A stretch of DNA of 64,000 bases from Bacillus luti (GCF_001884105.1 NZ_MACI01000011.1:82042-146041); one strand, 5' to 3'; shown: positions 28,105 to 38,657, counted from the first letter of the stretch. Translations and numbers: made by a program. The notes: a model not told the origin generated them from the sequence alone.

Positions 28105-30050
28105 CTCAAAATATATTACTTATAGGAGACGGCCTACTTGCAGACTATGTACATGATCAATTATGCGAACAATATTCCATCATTCGCCAACATACTATTA
28201 CAGAAGAGCTCCCTGAAAATATCGACCTCGCTCTCGTATTACATGACGGCTCTCCTTCTACTATTCATCATGATGCTGAGCTAATTTTTCGTTCCAACGA
28301 CATTCCGTGGCTACGTGCATTTACTTCATTTGGTGAAGGTATTATCGGCCCTTACATTCATCCTCTTGCAGCTGGATGCACCCATTGCGCCGATGGGAGA
28401 CGCTTTATTGCTGGATTTGACCAGAAAGAAATGTGGGAATTACAGCGGAAATATGCGCTAAAAGCGGATAATGTGACGAGACGTGATGTACGTGCTACCC
28501 AAAATGGTATGCTGCAAATGTGCCAACTCATTCATGCTGAAGCGGAAAAAATATTAGCTAACGGACATTCTTCTTTAGAAAATGAACTCATTTTACTAAA
28601 CTTACAAACATTGCAATGTACACGGCATTCTTTTCTTCCTGATCCTCTCTGCCTTATGTGTAGTAATTTACCTGATGATACGGCGGATGCGGCAGAGATT
28701 TCTTTACAACCGAGTTTAAAAACAAGTAATGAAACGTATCGCTGTCGTTCCATACATGAGCTAAACACATTTTTAACGAGAGATTATTTAGATTACCGAG
28801 TTGGTATGTTGAACGGAAAAATGCAGCATTCTTTATTACCATTTGCTGACGTCATTATAAACATGCCGTTAATGTTTGGAAATGAAGGTGTTGCAGGTCG
28901 AACTCATTCATTTGCAATGAGTGAAGCAACTGCTATTTTAGAAGGTTTAGAGAGATATTGCGGTATGTCACCTCGAGGGAAAAAGACTAATGTACACGGT
29001 AGTTTTCATGATGTAGAGGATCACGCATTGAATCCCCTCTCGCTCGGTGTACATACAAATGAACATTATAATCGTGATAGTTTTCCATTTAAACCATTTG
29101 ATCCTGACTATGAACAAAACTGGGTATGGGGCTATTCTTTATTACAAAACAGGTCACTTTTAGTTCCTGAATCAATCGCTTATTATAGCCTCGGTCATCG
29201 AGACGCCTTCGTGTATGAAACATCAAATGGATGTGCAATTGGTGGTAGTTTAGAAGAAGCCATTTTTCACGGCATTTTAGAAATTGTAGAGCGTGACGCC
29301 TTCCTGCTCACTTGGTATGCTGAATTACCTCTTCCCCGCCTTGATCTTAGTTCAGCAAATGATACAGAATTACAATTAATGATCCAGCGGTTACACACGA
29401 TTACTGGATATGAGCTACATGCTTTTAACGCGACGATGGAACACGGCATCCCGAGCTTATGGGTAATTGCGAAAAATACGCGTGAAAATGGGATGAACGT
29501 TGTCTGTGCAGGAGGCTCTCATTTAGATCCAATCCGTGCTCTAAAGAGTGCCATTCACGAAATAGCAGGTATGTTACTTATAACAGATGATGAACTTGAG
29601 CAAAAAAGAGAGTACTACGAAAATTGCTTACAAGATCCTTATCTCGTTAATAAAATGGAAGACCATAGTATGCTGTACGGATTGAAAGAAGCGGAAGAAC
29701 GTCTTCACTTTCTTTTACGTGAAGATGCTCCAGTCCAAACGTTCCAAGAAATGAATGCATTGCAATCATTTGATATGGATTTAACATCCGATCTTCATCA
29801 ACTGTTAAATCGTTTGCATCAATCTGGACTCGAAGTAATCGTTGTAGATCAAACTGTACCCCTTATAGAAAAAAACGGATTACATTGTGTAAAAGTCATT
29901 ATTCCAGGCATGCTACCGATGACGTTCGGGCACCATCTTACTCGAGTTACAGGACTGGACCGAGTATATACTGTACCGATGACACTTGGATATACAGATG
30001 AACCTTTAACGAATGAAAAATTAAATCCACATCCGCATCCGTTTCCATAG
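28101..30050 (+). CDS. YcaO-type TOMM cyclodehydratase
   Basis: Cyclises Cys/Ser/Thr residues of the precursor peptide to azolines with ATP. 649 residues. N-terminal part with a Rossmann start (NILLIGDGLLADYV) and a zinc tetrad CxxC at 93-96 and CxxC at 184-187; the C-terminal YcaO domain has the ATP-binding SEATAILEGLERY and EIVERDAFLLTWY and ends in the proline motif PHPHPFP, the C-terminal PxPxP tail known to be important in azoline-forming YcaO enzymes. This is the fused C-D arrangement of SagD-like proteins. Translationally coupled to the upstream gene, with AAGGAGG in front. Confidence 0.92.
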   Translation: MTQNILLIGDGLLADYVHDQLCEQYSIIRQHTITEELPENIDLALVLHDGSPSTIHHDAELIFRSNDIPWLRAFTSFGEGIIGPYIHPLAAGCTHCADGRRFIAGFDQKEMWELQRKYALKADNVTRRDVRATQNGMLQMCQLIHAEAEKILANGHSSLENELILLNLQTLQCTRHSFLPDPLCLMCSNLPDDTADAAEISLQPSLKTSNETYRCRSIHELNTFLTRDYLDYRVGMLNGKMQHSLLPFADVIINMPLMFGNEGVAGRTHSFAMSEATAILEGLERYCGMSPRGKKTNVHGSFHDVEDHALNPLSLGVHTNEHYNRDSFPFKPFDPDYEQNWVWGYSLLQNRSLLVPESIAYYSLGHRDAFVYETSNGCAIGGSLEEAIFHGILEIVERDAFLLTWYAELPLPRLDLSSANDTELQLMIQRLHTITGYELHAFNATMEHGIPSLWVIAKNTRENGMNVVCAGGSHLDPIRALKSAIHEIAGMLLITDDELEQKREYYENCLQDPYLVNKMEDHSMLYGLKEAEERLHFLLREDAPVQTFQEMNALQSFDMDLTSDLHQLLNRLHQSGLEVIVVDQTVPLIEKNGLHCVKVIIPGMLPMTFGHHLTRVTGLDRVYTVPMTLGYTDEPLTNEKLNPHPHPFP

Positions 30051-30065
30051 TAAAGGAGGGATTTC

Positions 30066-31607
30066 ATGCAGCTAAATACTTTTTTACATCATCTCCATTT
30101 CTCTATTGATGAAATTATGCCGAATCATGAGGTGGACTGGAAAGACGCACCACTTCCTCATAAATTATACCGAAATTTACCTGTTATCCCTCTCTCTTTA
30201 GAAATCTCATCGTCTTTGCCGGACTCTTCTACTACACCTACTTTGGATGCGATTGGTCATTACCTTTTGTATTCATTTGGTTTAACCGAATTATGTCAGC
30301 TAAATAGCGGAAGAAATTTATTACGAAGATCTATTCCTTCAGGCGGCGCTTTATATCCAAATGAATTGTATATATATTTAAAAATTGACGATTATCCAGA
30401 CGGTATTTACCATTACGATGCCGCACATCATCGACTTATCTTACTTCGCGAAGGAAATTTCGATTCTTATCTTACAGACGCACTCGGTAATCGCTGTAAC
30501 TTACATTCTTGTTTTGGTGCTGCATTTGTATCCACCGTTTTTTGGAAAAATTTCTTTAAATACAATAATTTTTCCTATCGTCTCCAAGGATTAGATAGTG
30601 GTGTTCTCATCGGTCAATTACTTGAATGTGCCAAACAGTTCGGTTATACGAATGGCGTATATTTTCAATTTCTAGACCGGGCAATGAATCATTTACTCGG
30701 ATTATCTGAAGGTGAAGAAAGTGTGTATGCAGTTGTTCCTTTAAGTACAGAATCGCAAACTGATTGGTTTCACAATGATTATCGTGAAAATAAAACAGTT
30801 ACTTCTCATGAGTTGGTGCAGCAAATTCCGCCGTTAGCACATGAACATTTCATTCGCTCAAAACATGTTGATGAATATCCGATGATAACAAAATTAAATG
30901 AAGCCTCTATGATCGAATCGACCGAACACTTCCAAACATTCGCTCATGAAGAATACTATCAACATAGTGCTCATGCTATACAGCTACCGAAAGTAGATCG
31001 TTTATCATATGATTTCTTACAACTTTGTAAAAAGCGATATTCACCTGATGCTGACTTTATTTTAACGAAATGGGATACAGCGGGACTCGCTACTTTACTA
31101 CAAGAAGCAAGCCTCTCCTTCCCTTATTACAACGATCTTGATGGTAAGTATGTAAATGAAAATGCACGCGTCTCATTATATGGATGTTTTTATAACGTAA
31201 AAGATATAGAAAATGGGGCTTACGCTTATAACAATAAAACGCATTCCATACAACCTATTCGATATGGAGACCTTCGTTATCCCCTTCAATCTAGTATGAC
31301 GATGGATAATGTAAACCTTTTTCAAGTACCACTTTGCTTCCATGTAGTCGGAAAGAAAGATTACTATACAAATGCATTAGGCTATAGAGGATACCGTATT
31401 CACCAAATGGAAGCTGGTATACTCGTTCATAAACTCGTTTTTGCTGCAACCGCTATGGGGATGGGCGGGCATCCGTTGCTTAGCTTTGATACAAATTCAT
31501 GCGATCAATTGTACGGGATAGATGCTGGAAATGAAACGTCTCTCATTCAAATTCCTGTTGGGGCATATCGGGCGCGGGATTGGTTAAAAGGGGCTTTGAA
31601 TAATTAG
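30066..31607 (+). CDS. SagB-type TOMM dehydrogenase
   Basis: FMN-dependent nitroreductase-fold enzyme oxidising azolines to azoles. 513 residues, two nitroreductase-like halves: RRSIPSGGALYPNELYIYL (about 91-109) with the FMN-contacting Arg-Arg-Ser and SGG, and a second half with GILVHKLVFAATAMGMGGHPLLSFD and IQIPVGAYRARDW. AAAGGAGG precedes ATG; 15 bp after the YcaO gene. A strong terminator follows, so the operon is three genes. No precursor peptide, protease or exporter is next to it. Confidence 0.9.
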   Translation: MQLNTFLHHLHFSIDEIMPNHEVDWKDAPLPHKLYRNLPVIPLSLEISSSLPDSSTTPTLDAIGHYLLYSFGLTELCQLNSGRNLLRRSIPSGGALYPNELYIYLKIDDYPDGIYHYDAAHHRLILLREGNFDSYLTDALGNRCNLHSCFGAAFVSTVFWKNFFKYNNFSYRLQGLDSGVLIGQLLECAKQFGYTNGVYFQFLDRAMNHLLGLSEGEESVYAVVPLSTESQTDWFHNDYRENKTVTSHELVQQIPPLAHEHFIRSKHVDEYPMITKLNEASMIESTEHFQTFAHEEYYQHSAHAIQLPKVDRLSYDFLQLCKKRYSPDADFILTKWDTAGLATLLQEASLSFPYYNDLDGKYVNENARVSLYGCFYNVKDIENGAYAYNNKTHSIQPIRYGDLRYPLQSSMTMDNVNLFQVPLCFHVVGKKDYYTNALGYRGYRIHQMEAGILVHKLVFAATAMGMGGHPLLSFDTNSCDQLYGIDAGNETSLIQIPVGAYRARDWLKGALNN

Positions 31608-31636
31608 AAGCACGCCGTCTATCGGCGTGCTTTTTT
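31608..31636 (+). terminator. Terminator of the TOMM operon
   Basis: AAGCACGCCG/CGGCGTGCTT stem, loop TCTAT, TTTTTT tail, directly after the sagB-like stop. Confidence 0.93.
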
Positions 31637-31698
31637 AAAGGACTTAATTTATAAAAAGCGAAATGAGTATATATTCTTACATAAAAGGAGAGTTTGAC

Positions 31699-32289
31699 TT
31701 GAGCATTTTACAACGATTAATTCAGCAAGCAAAAAATCCTCGCGGGACAATTGGTTCTTCCATGCTTTGTATTATGAACGCTGCACATACGAGACTCACA
31801 AGTTGGGGATTACAGAAAGTACATATAAAGACAGATGCAATCATATTAGATATCGGTTGTGGTGGAGGTAAAACAATACACACTCTTTCAAAACGAACTC
31901 CACTTGGGAAAATATATGGGATTGACTATTCAGATCAAGCTGTTGAAAACTCAAAGAAAGCCAATATACAGGACGTAAAAAAAGGAAAAGTCATCATTCA
32001 TCAGGCAAGTGTCTCCTCTATTCCTTACAATACAAACTTCTTCGATCTCATAACCGCTTTTCAAACACACTACTTTTGGCCCGATGTGGAACAAGATATA
32101 AAAGAAGTATTTCGCGTCTTACAAGCGAATGGATCTTTTTTATTAGTAGCTGAAACTTTCAAAATTCAATATCATATGGAAAAGTGTAAAACGAATGAAG
32201 AATTAGTAAACCTTTTTTATAAAACAGGATTTACAAGTGTGAAATGTTATGAAGAAAGAGGATGTCTTTGTGTAATAGGAATTAAGTAA
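31699..32289 (+). CDS. Class I SAM-dependent methyltransferase
   Basis: 196 residues. Motif I is AIILDIGCGGGKTIHTLS, then GKIYGIDYSDQAVENSKK and FDLITAFQTHYFWPDVEQDIKEVFRVL, a UbiE-like small methyltransferase. TTG at 31699 has AAAAGGAG eight bases upstream, better than the in-frame ATG at 31663, which lies just before that RBS. It follows the TOMM terminator and so has its own promoter; a role in tailoring the TOMM product is possible but unsupported. Confidence 0.8.
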   Translation: MSILQRLIQQAKNPRGTIGSSMLCIMNAAHTRLTSWGLQKVHIKTDAIILDIGCGGGKTIHTLSKRTPLGKIYGIDYSDQAVENSKKANIQDVKKGKVIIHQASVSSIPYNTNFFDLITAFQTHYFWPDVEQDIKEVFRVLQANGSFLLVAETFKIQYHMEKCKTNEELVNLFYKTGFTSVKCYEERGCLCVIGIK

Positions 32290-32317
32290 AAAGCAGACCC
32301 TTTGAGGTCTGCTTTTT
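32288..32317. terminator. Bidirectional terminator
   Basis: AAAAAGCAGACC/GGTCTGCTTTTT, shared by the plus-strand methyltransferase and the minus-strand gene that ends at 32319. Confidence 0.9.
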
Positions 32318-32318
32318 A

Positions 32319-32729
32319 CTAGATTAATTTAAAGATGCTCTTAATTTGTCTTGCAAATAACCAGTTTTTCGTACCGTAGTTATCATTTAAGCTATCTAAA
32401 TTAATAGATTGTCCGTTAGCAAACTTTAATTCTAACGTTGTATTTTTATCATTTGTTTTTAAATTGCTATGTGTAATGGCATCATACTTTAATTTTTCAA
32501 TTTCAACATATTCTTCTTTTTCTTGTCCGATCACGACGTGGTCTTGGAAGAAGAACAACACTTCTACTTTCTTACCGAAACAAAATACATTTTTCGTATA
32601 GATTAACGTCGCGTTATCAAGTCCGACACATACTTCTTTCATCTCTTCCACAACGTGTCCAAAGTCTTCTTCTTGTCTTGCGTTTGATTCCGCAATCCAT
32701 TCTTCGATTGTTTTCATGTTAATTGCCAT
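32319..32729 (-). CDS. Conserved hypothetical protein (DUF3908-like)
   Basis: 136 residues, soluble. Helical N-terminus (MKTIEEWIAESNARQEEDFGHVVEEMKEVCVGLDN) then a beta-rich part (ATLIYTKNVFCFGKKVEVLFFFQDHVVIGQ) and ending NYGTKNWLFARQIKSIFKLI. The layout fits small Bacillus DUF3908-type proteins; the assignment is tentative. AGGGGG precedes ATG. Monocistronic, function unknown. Confidence 0.65.
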   Translation of the reverse strand: MAINMKTIEEWIAESNARQEEDFGHVVEEMKEVCVGLDNATLIYTKNVFCFGKKVEVLFFFQDHVVIGQEKEEYVEIEKLKYDAITHSNLKTNDKNTTLELKFANGQSINLDSLNDNYGTKNWLFARQIKSIFKLI

Positions 32730-32868
32730 ACTGCGCCCCCTGGTTCGTTCATTGCTTTGTTTTAAAATAAATACTATATGAAAATATAAGCGATACGTAC
32801 TACGTTTTCAAGGGTGAACGCTATATTCAAAATAAAGTGAAACTTCAATTACTCCGCCTTCACAAAAA

Positions 32869-34267
<1,399 letters not shown>

Positions 34268-34420
34268 TTATAGAAATACACCTATCCCCATTGTAAAGAA
34301 AGATTATTTCATCTACAAATTTGGTGCACAAACTTATACGTGAATAGGTAACCGTCGTGTCTTATAAACAACATGTTTAATATGCTATAACAGTTACTAT
34401 TGAAAGTAGGTGAAACATAC

Positions 34421-34849
34421 ATGTGCGCCGGCCTTCTCGCCCAGCTTCCAGAGGAACCGAAAGAACCGAAAGCCGCCTTGCCACTTGACCAAGAATTTTC
34501 CATTAACGCGACCCTATATAGTGCTCGTGCTTGGTTATCTAATGATGAGACTTTCGCACAAACGATTTGGAAAGGCTCTCGCTTCGCTTCAGCCTCACAC
34601 GCTGGCAAGTCCATCTTACCAATTGGAACTGTTAAAATTTTGAACTTATCTGATGATACAATAACAGTTACTGCATCATCAGAATCAGACGATACACTCA
34701 AAATAGTCGTCCCACCTCATTCTGAAGGTGTTTTAACATCTAGTGCTTTATCCGATGTGCAAGCTAGTACATCAGGAGGAGCAAGTAAAGTCACATTCCT
34801 CTTTCACATCTTCTTCTCTAGAGATCCTGGTCCAGATAAAAAACCATAA
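34421..34849 (+). CDS. Beta-rich protein, possibly endospore-appendage (Ena/DUF3992)-like
   Basis: 142 residues, no signal peptide, one Cys (Cys2). Pattern after residue 70: IGTVKILNLSDDTITVTASS, DDTLKIVVPPHSEGVLTSSALSDVQAST, KVTFLFHIFF; the spacing of the strands (a GTV-strand, an ITV-strand, a VPPHSE hairpin, then a late aromatic strand) resembles the jelly-roll of B. cereus spore appendage subunits, but the N-terminal Cys pair used for cross-linking there is missing. The ATG at 34421 follows AGTAGGTG. Function is a guess; a plain spore-surface or unknown protein is equally possible. Confidence 0.6.
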   Translation: MCAGLLAQLPEEPKEPKAALPLDQEFSINATLYSARAWLSNDETFAQTIWKGSRFASASHAGKSILPIGTVKILNLSDDTITVTASSESDDTLKIVVPPHSEGVLTSSALSDVQASTSGGASKVTFLFHIFFSRDPGPDKKP

Positions 34850-34878
34850 AAAAGGTACAGTTATGCACTGTACCTTTT
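34850..34878. terminator. Bidirectional terminator
   Basis: AAAAGGTACAG/CTGTACCTTTT between convergent genes. Confidence 0.88.
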
Positions 34879-34886
34879 CACGTATT

Positions 34887-36122
34887 CTATTCTCTTGATT
34901 TGATCAATTCAACATTATAAGACTCAATATTAGTCAACACTCCTGTAAAATATGGATTTTCTCTGTACCAAGACTGTTTTGAAAAGTACGCTTGCATATC
35001 TTTCGTTTGAAACATATGTCCATGCCTTGCGTATATTTCATTTCTAGCAATTTTTAACTGTTCTTTCGATAAGTATCTTAAATCTGAACTCGTTAATTTT
35101 CGAATATCACTATCTGGAAAGATGAAACCATTATATACATACCCAGTCGTGGGCATCGGAGCAACATTGTAAACAACTGTTTTTTCTTCACTTTTCTTTT
35201 GAAATGGAAGATTATAAGACGAAAGTGCCGTTACCGTTTCTACTTTCGTCGTTTCCCGTCCACTTTCTCCATTTCGTTCTAAATAAATCGTCGCGCTTCC
35301 ATCAGTCGCTATCGGTCCCCACGTAATTTCTTCTCCAGTCAGCGCTGTAACTGGTTTTTGATTCACGTACAATGTCGCGCCTGGCATATTCGTTTGAACT
35401 GTAATATATTTCCCTTGCAACGTTAAATCGATCGTTACATTATTTTGGCTTTGTTTCATAAGTACGACCTTTTCCTCGCGTGATAGTTTTACATAGTCAT
35501 TTTTATATTCTGATTGAAATACTTGAGTTCCTGGAAGAAACGGTCCATATTGCTTCTCAAACTTTTTGTCATCTGTCTTATCAATTTCTTTTCCGTTCAT
35601 TTTTAAAGATGTGCCTTTTTCATTTGAAAGCAAAGTTGTATAGTACGTCTTCGCTTTCAATTTATACCGATCAAATATAAAGAAATACTTCCCGTCTTTC
35701 GTTAAAGAAAAATCTGCTCTTTCTATTCCATCCCCTTGTTTTTCACCTTGCCTCAAATATTCCTTCAGTTCATTCACGTAGGATGGATTCTCTTTTATAT
35801 ACGAAAATAGAGGCATTACACTCTCTCTCGTTACAACAACTGATGGATCATCTGCCGTGATGATCTCAGCTAACTTCTCCCCGTCCCTCTCTTGTAAAAT
35901 CGTAATCATCCGGTCTACTTGTGCCCCCTGCGCATAATACGATGATCCGTACAAATACAATCCAACAATCGCTATAACAAATAGTGCTAAAAGTGTAATA
36001 CCCACTTTTGTACCGCTGCTCATGTTCTTCTTTACTACAGGATTGCCCCTCTTCATCCCGCAGTTTTGACAAAATTGCACACCATCTTCAAACTGAATTC
36101 CGCACTTTGTACAGACATTCAT
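34887..36122 (-). CDS. Zinc-ribbon membrane protein with YARHG domain (TcaA-like)
   Basis: 411 residues. N-terminal zinc ribbon (CTKCGIQFEDGVQFCQNCG), one membrane helix (VGITLLALFVIAIVGLYLY), a long extracytoplasmic region with two TcaA-like domains (YKLKAKTYYTTLLSNEKGTSL; TVQTNMPGATLYVNQKPV), and a C-terminal YARHG domain (IARNEIYARHGHMFQTKDMQAYFSKQSWY). TcaA relatives act at the cell wall and affect glycopeptide susceptibility. ATG at 36122 has GGTGGG upstream; the next gene lies 20 bp away and also has a zinc ribbon, so the two form an operon. Confidence 0.82.
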   Translation of the reverse strand: MNVCTKCGIQFEDGVQFCQNCGMKRGNPVVKKNMSSGTKVGITLLALFVIAIVGLYLYGSSYYAQGAQVDRMITILQERDGEKLAEIITADDPSVVVTRESVMPLFSYIKENPSYVNELKEYLRQGEKQGDGIERADFSLTKDGKYFFIFDRYKLKAKTYYTTLLSNEKGTSLKMNGKEIDKTDDKKFEKQYGPFLPGTQVFQSEYKNDYVKLSREEKVVLMKQSQNNVTIDLTLQGKYITVQTNMPGATLYVNQKPVTALTGEEITWGPIATDGSATIYLERNGESGRETTKVETVTALSSYNLPFQKKSEEKTVVYNVAPMPTTGYVYNGFIFPDSDIRKLTSSDLRYLSKEQLKIARNEIYARHGHMFQTKDMQAYFSKQSWYRENPYFTGVLTNIESYNVELIKSRE

Positions 36123-36141
36123 CCATTCACCCACCTTTTCT

Positions 36142-36924
36142 TTAGAAGCCAGTTAATCCTCCAGTAAATGTTTGAATTATCATGTTAAAGTAAGACCAAA
36201 ATACAATCCATACTGCGATGCCGTTTAAAACATTTGCGATAAGAAGAGTGTAAACAAGGTCTAGTCCACCGTTATCTAATTTTGCTATAGCTACAACTAT
36301 ACTAATTCCCATATACGTTGTAGCCAGCCCTAATAATAACGGTAAAAAAAGGATTAATAAGAAACTAAACAGAAAAGAAAGTACTAATATAGCAATAGCT
36401 GGAGTCGCTATCGTTCCCCATATACCGAATACTTCAAGAAACGAAAAAGAAGATTTCATCATCTTACCACTTACAAAAATAATAAATCCGACAAATAAAG
36501 TTAAAATTAGTAAAAATAAAAAGACCTTTATAGACTCTCCAAAGAAAGAAGGCGTAGATAAATCCGGCGCTAATGTTCTCGTAAGTGCTGCCCCAGCGCT
36601 CATTATTCTATAAAAAATACATGCTCCTAAAAAACAAATAAGTAAAAGGCTTGTAATTCCATTTCGCACTTCAATATTGCCACTTTTCATAATTGCTGTC
36701 GGTGCTTTTAAAGCATGTTTAAAAAACTGAAAATAGCCACTTGCAAATCGCTTCGCTTGCTCTACCGTTTCATTTGAACGTGTTTCCTTCACTTGTGCTG
36801 CCGATGGTTGATGTCCCCCTTCTGGGCCACCACTCACTACTACTTCTTCTATTAACGAATGTCCACAATTCCCGCAAAACTTTGCCTCTGCTGCATTCTC
36901 TGTATGACACGCTGAACATTTCAT
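36142..36924 (-). CDS. Zinc-ribbon polytopic membrane protein
   Basis: 260 residues. N-terminal zinc ribbon CSACHTENAAEAKFCGNCG, an amphipathic linker, then about five to six membrane helices (NGITSLLLICFLGACIFY; VFLFLLILTLFVGFIIFV; GTIATPAIAILVLSFLFSFLLILFLPLLLGLATTYMG; LVYTLLIANVLNGIAVWIVFW) in a Yip1/DUF6574-like layout. First gene of the pair with the YARHG protein; GGAGGG upstream of ATG. Function unknown, probably envelope-related. Confidence 0.75.
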   Translation of the reverse strand: MKCSACHTENAAEAKFCGNCGHSLIEEVVVSGGPEGGHQPSAAQVKETRSNETVEQAKRFASGYFQFFKHALKAPTAIMKSGNIEVRNGITSLLLICFLGACIFYRIMSAGAALTRTLAPDLSTPSFFGESIKVFLFLLILTLFVGFIIFVSGKMMKSSFSFLEVFGIWGTIATPAIAILVLSFLFSFLLILFLPLLLGLATTYMGISIVVAIAKLDNGGLDLVYTLLIANVLNGIAVWIVFWSYFNMIIQTFTGGLTGF

Positions 36925-37125
36925 GCTCTCATCCCTCCTTATGCATATACCTGATAGGGTGTTACAAATTCAATATATGACTTTGGACATAAAACATGAC
37001 TACAAGAAGAAGATTATGAACTCCTCCTTTTGAAGAAAAATATATAGACTAGCAATCTAGAAAAATAATGCTATTATGAAACAGAGCAAATAAAGTGAAC
37101 CTTTAAACAGATTGGATGAAAGACA

Positions 37126-37959
37126 ATGGAATTTGTAAACTCTATTTTTCAAATACTCCTTACAAGTATAATCCAACTATTTTCTTTAATTGGAGTCATC
37201 ATTGTAATCGGATTTCTATTAGGTTATTTAGAATCACTAACAAGAATGTATTGGGCGAGAGCTTTCGGAAGAAAAGGATTCCTTTTGACTGCGTGGATTG
37301 GTGTTCCTATTCACGAACTTGGACATGCCATTATGTGCGTACTATTCCGTCATAAAATTGTAGCAACGCAGTTCTTCCCAACAGATACAAGTCAAGGAGC
37401 TTTAGGTTACGTACAACATCAATACAATCAAAAAAGTGTATATCAACGAATTGGGAATTTCTTTATCGGCATCGGGCCTATTATTTCAGGTATTACTGCA
37501 TTAATCCTTTTAATGCGCTATTTCGTACCCGAATCTTATTCTTTATTTAATACAACTCTCGAAACAACCGTTTCCTCTACTTCTATTAATTTAGAAATGG
37601 TTCAGAATATGTTCTTGTCGACGTTTGTGTTATTAAAAAGCTTATTTACAATAAGCAATTTATTGAATCCTTCCTTTTGGTTATTTTTATTTATCGCCAT
37701 TTGTATTTCTGCTCATATCGCTTTAAGTAAACCAGACATTAAAGGATCGATAGACGGTGTTATCGTCATGTTTACCGTGTTATTTTTATTCAACATCATA
37801 GCAGGTCTTTTCCAATACGACAGTAATCTGCTAATTGGACAGGTTATGAAATATAATATGTATCTCATTGCATTTTCTAGTGTGGCACTGCTGTTCTCTT
37901 GTATTTCTACACTTGTTAGTTTTGTGTTTTATAAAATAAGAGGAGGGCGTTCGTTTTGA
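37126..37959 (+). CDS. Polytopic membrane protein with HEXXH motif (M50-like)
   Basis: 277 residues, about six membrane helices. H63-E-L-G-H67 lies in a hydrophobic segment (WIGVPIHELGHAIMCVLF), the geometry of site-2-type intramembrane metalloproteases; a later SKPDIKGSIDG could stand in for the third-ligand motif NPDG/LDG. Otherwise it is unlike known M50 proteases. GGATGAAAG precedes ATG. The stop codon is inside the terminator hairpin. Protease activity is inferred only. Confidence 0.65.
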   Translation: MEFVNSIFQILLTSIIQLFSLIGVIIVIGFLLGYLESLTRMYWARAFGRKGFLLTAWIGVPIHELGHAIMCVLFRHKIVATQFFPTDTSQGALGYVQHQYNQKSVYQRIGNFFIGIGPIISGITALILLMRYFVPESYSLFNTTLETTVSSTSINLEMVQNMFLSTFVLLKSLFTISNLLNPSFWLFLFIAICISAHIALSKPDIKGSIDGVIVMFTVLFLFNIIAGLFQYDSNLLIGQVMKYNMYLIAFSSVALLFSCISTLVSFVFYKIRGGRSF

Positions 37960-37967
37960 ACGCCCTC
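37943..37967. terminator. Bidirectional terminator overlapping the stop of the HEXXH gene
   Basis: GAGGGCGTTC/GAACGCCCTC with loop GTTTT, T run on one side and A run on the other. Confidence 0.88.
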
Positions 37968-37973
37968 TTCTTA

Positions 37974-38657
37974 TTAATTACTTCTCTTATAATCACACTG
38001 CTCAACCGGAACACGAGCATGCCCCTCTTCATCGGTACACCATGACTGTGACTGGAATGCAAGGAAGATACCAATCCATTCTTCTTTCTTCTCAAAGTGA
38101 ATGAGTATTCCTCCGTCTTGCCATATACCATTATCACCTTTCCATTTCTCTACATTCCCTTGGTTCATATGAATATCGTGTATCCCGTTTCCTGGTTCGA
38201 AATGAAAGTAAGAATCGGGTGTATTTTCTTCTGGTCCCCATCTTTCGCCAAACGCGTAAATAATTGCTTTTTCTTCTATCGCTCGTTTTATATAACGTTC
38301 TATTTTTTCATTTAAATCATTATCAACACCTGCTTTTTCAGCAGGTAAAGGAATCATTTGTTTCGAATCAAATAAATTACCTCTTACATAATCTAAAGCG
38401 ACTTTCGGTTCATTGTTTTTTATTTCTGTAAAACCGAATGGTAATGTCGGTAAAATATGAATCGCCTCTGACCGAATATCGTCACTCGCAAAATATAAAA
38501 CTTCTGACGGATAACTTTGCGACTTTACGTTAATTGCAATGCGATAATTTACTTCTGCTTCGCCTTGTAAATGAACTTGATAATGAGGTGTCCTCCCTTT
38601 TCCAATCTTAGATTGTATAACGGTACCTTTTAACACACCATAATTTTTTAAGGGCAT
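37974..38657 (-). CDS. DUF2278 family protein (YukJ-like)
   Basis: 227 residues, soluble. Family features: MPLKNYGVLKGTVIQSKIGKGRTPHYQVHLQ at the N-terminus, RIAINVKSQ, VLYFASDD, and the end with QDGGILIHFEKKEEWIGIFLAFQSQSWCTDEEGH. ATG at 38657 has AGGAG nine bases upstream; the in-frame ATG at 38666 sits directly on it. Function unknown, often found as a single gene. Confidence 0.8.
   Translation of the reverse strand: MPLKNYGVLKGTVIQSKIGKGRTPHYQVHLQGEAEVNYRIAINVKSQSYPSEVLYFASDDIRSEAIHILPTLPFGFTEIKNNEPKVALDYVRGNLFDSKQMIPLPAEKAGVDNDLNEKIERYIKRAIEEKAIIYAFGERWGPEENTPDSYFHFEPGNGIHDIHMNQGNVEKWKGDNGIWQDGGILIHFEKKEEWIGIFLAFQSQSWCTDEEGHARVPVEQCDYKRSN

Noticed and set aside
34309-34701. Minus-strand 130-codon ORF opposite the Ena-like gene
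   Set aside because: The plus-strand frame has the RBS and a terminator; the minus frame has neither.
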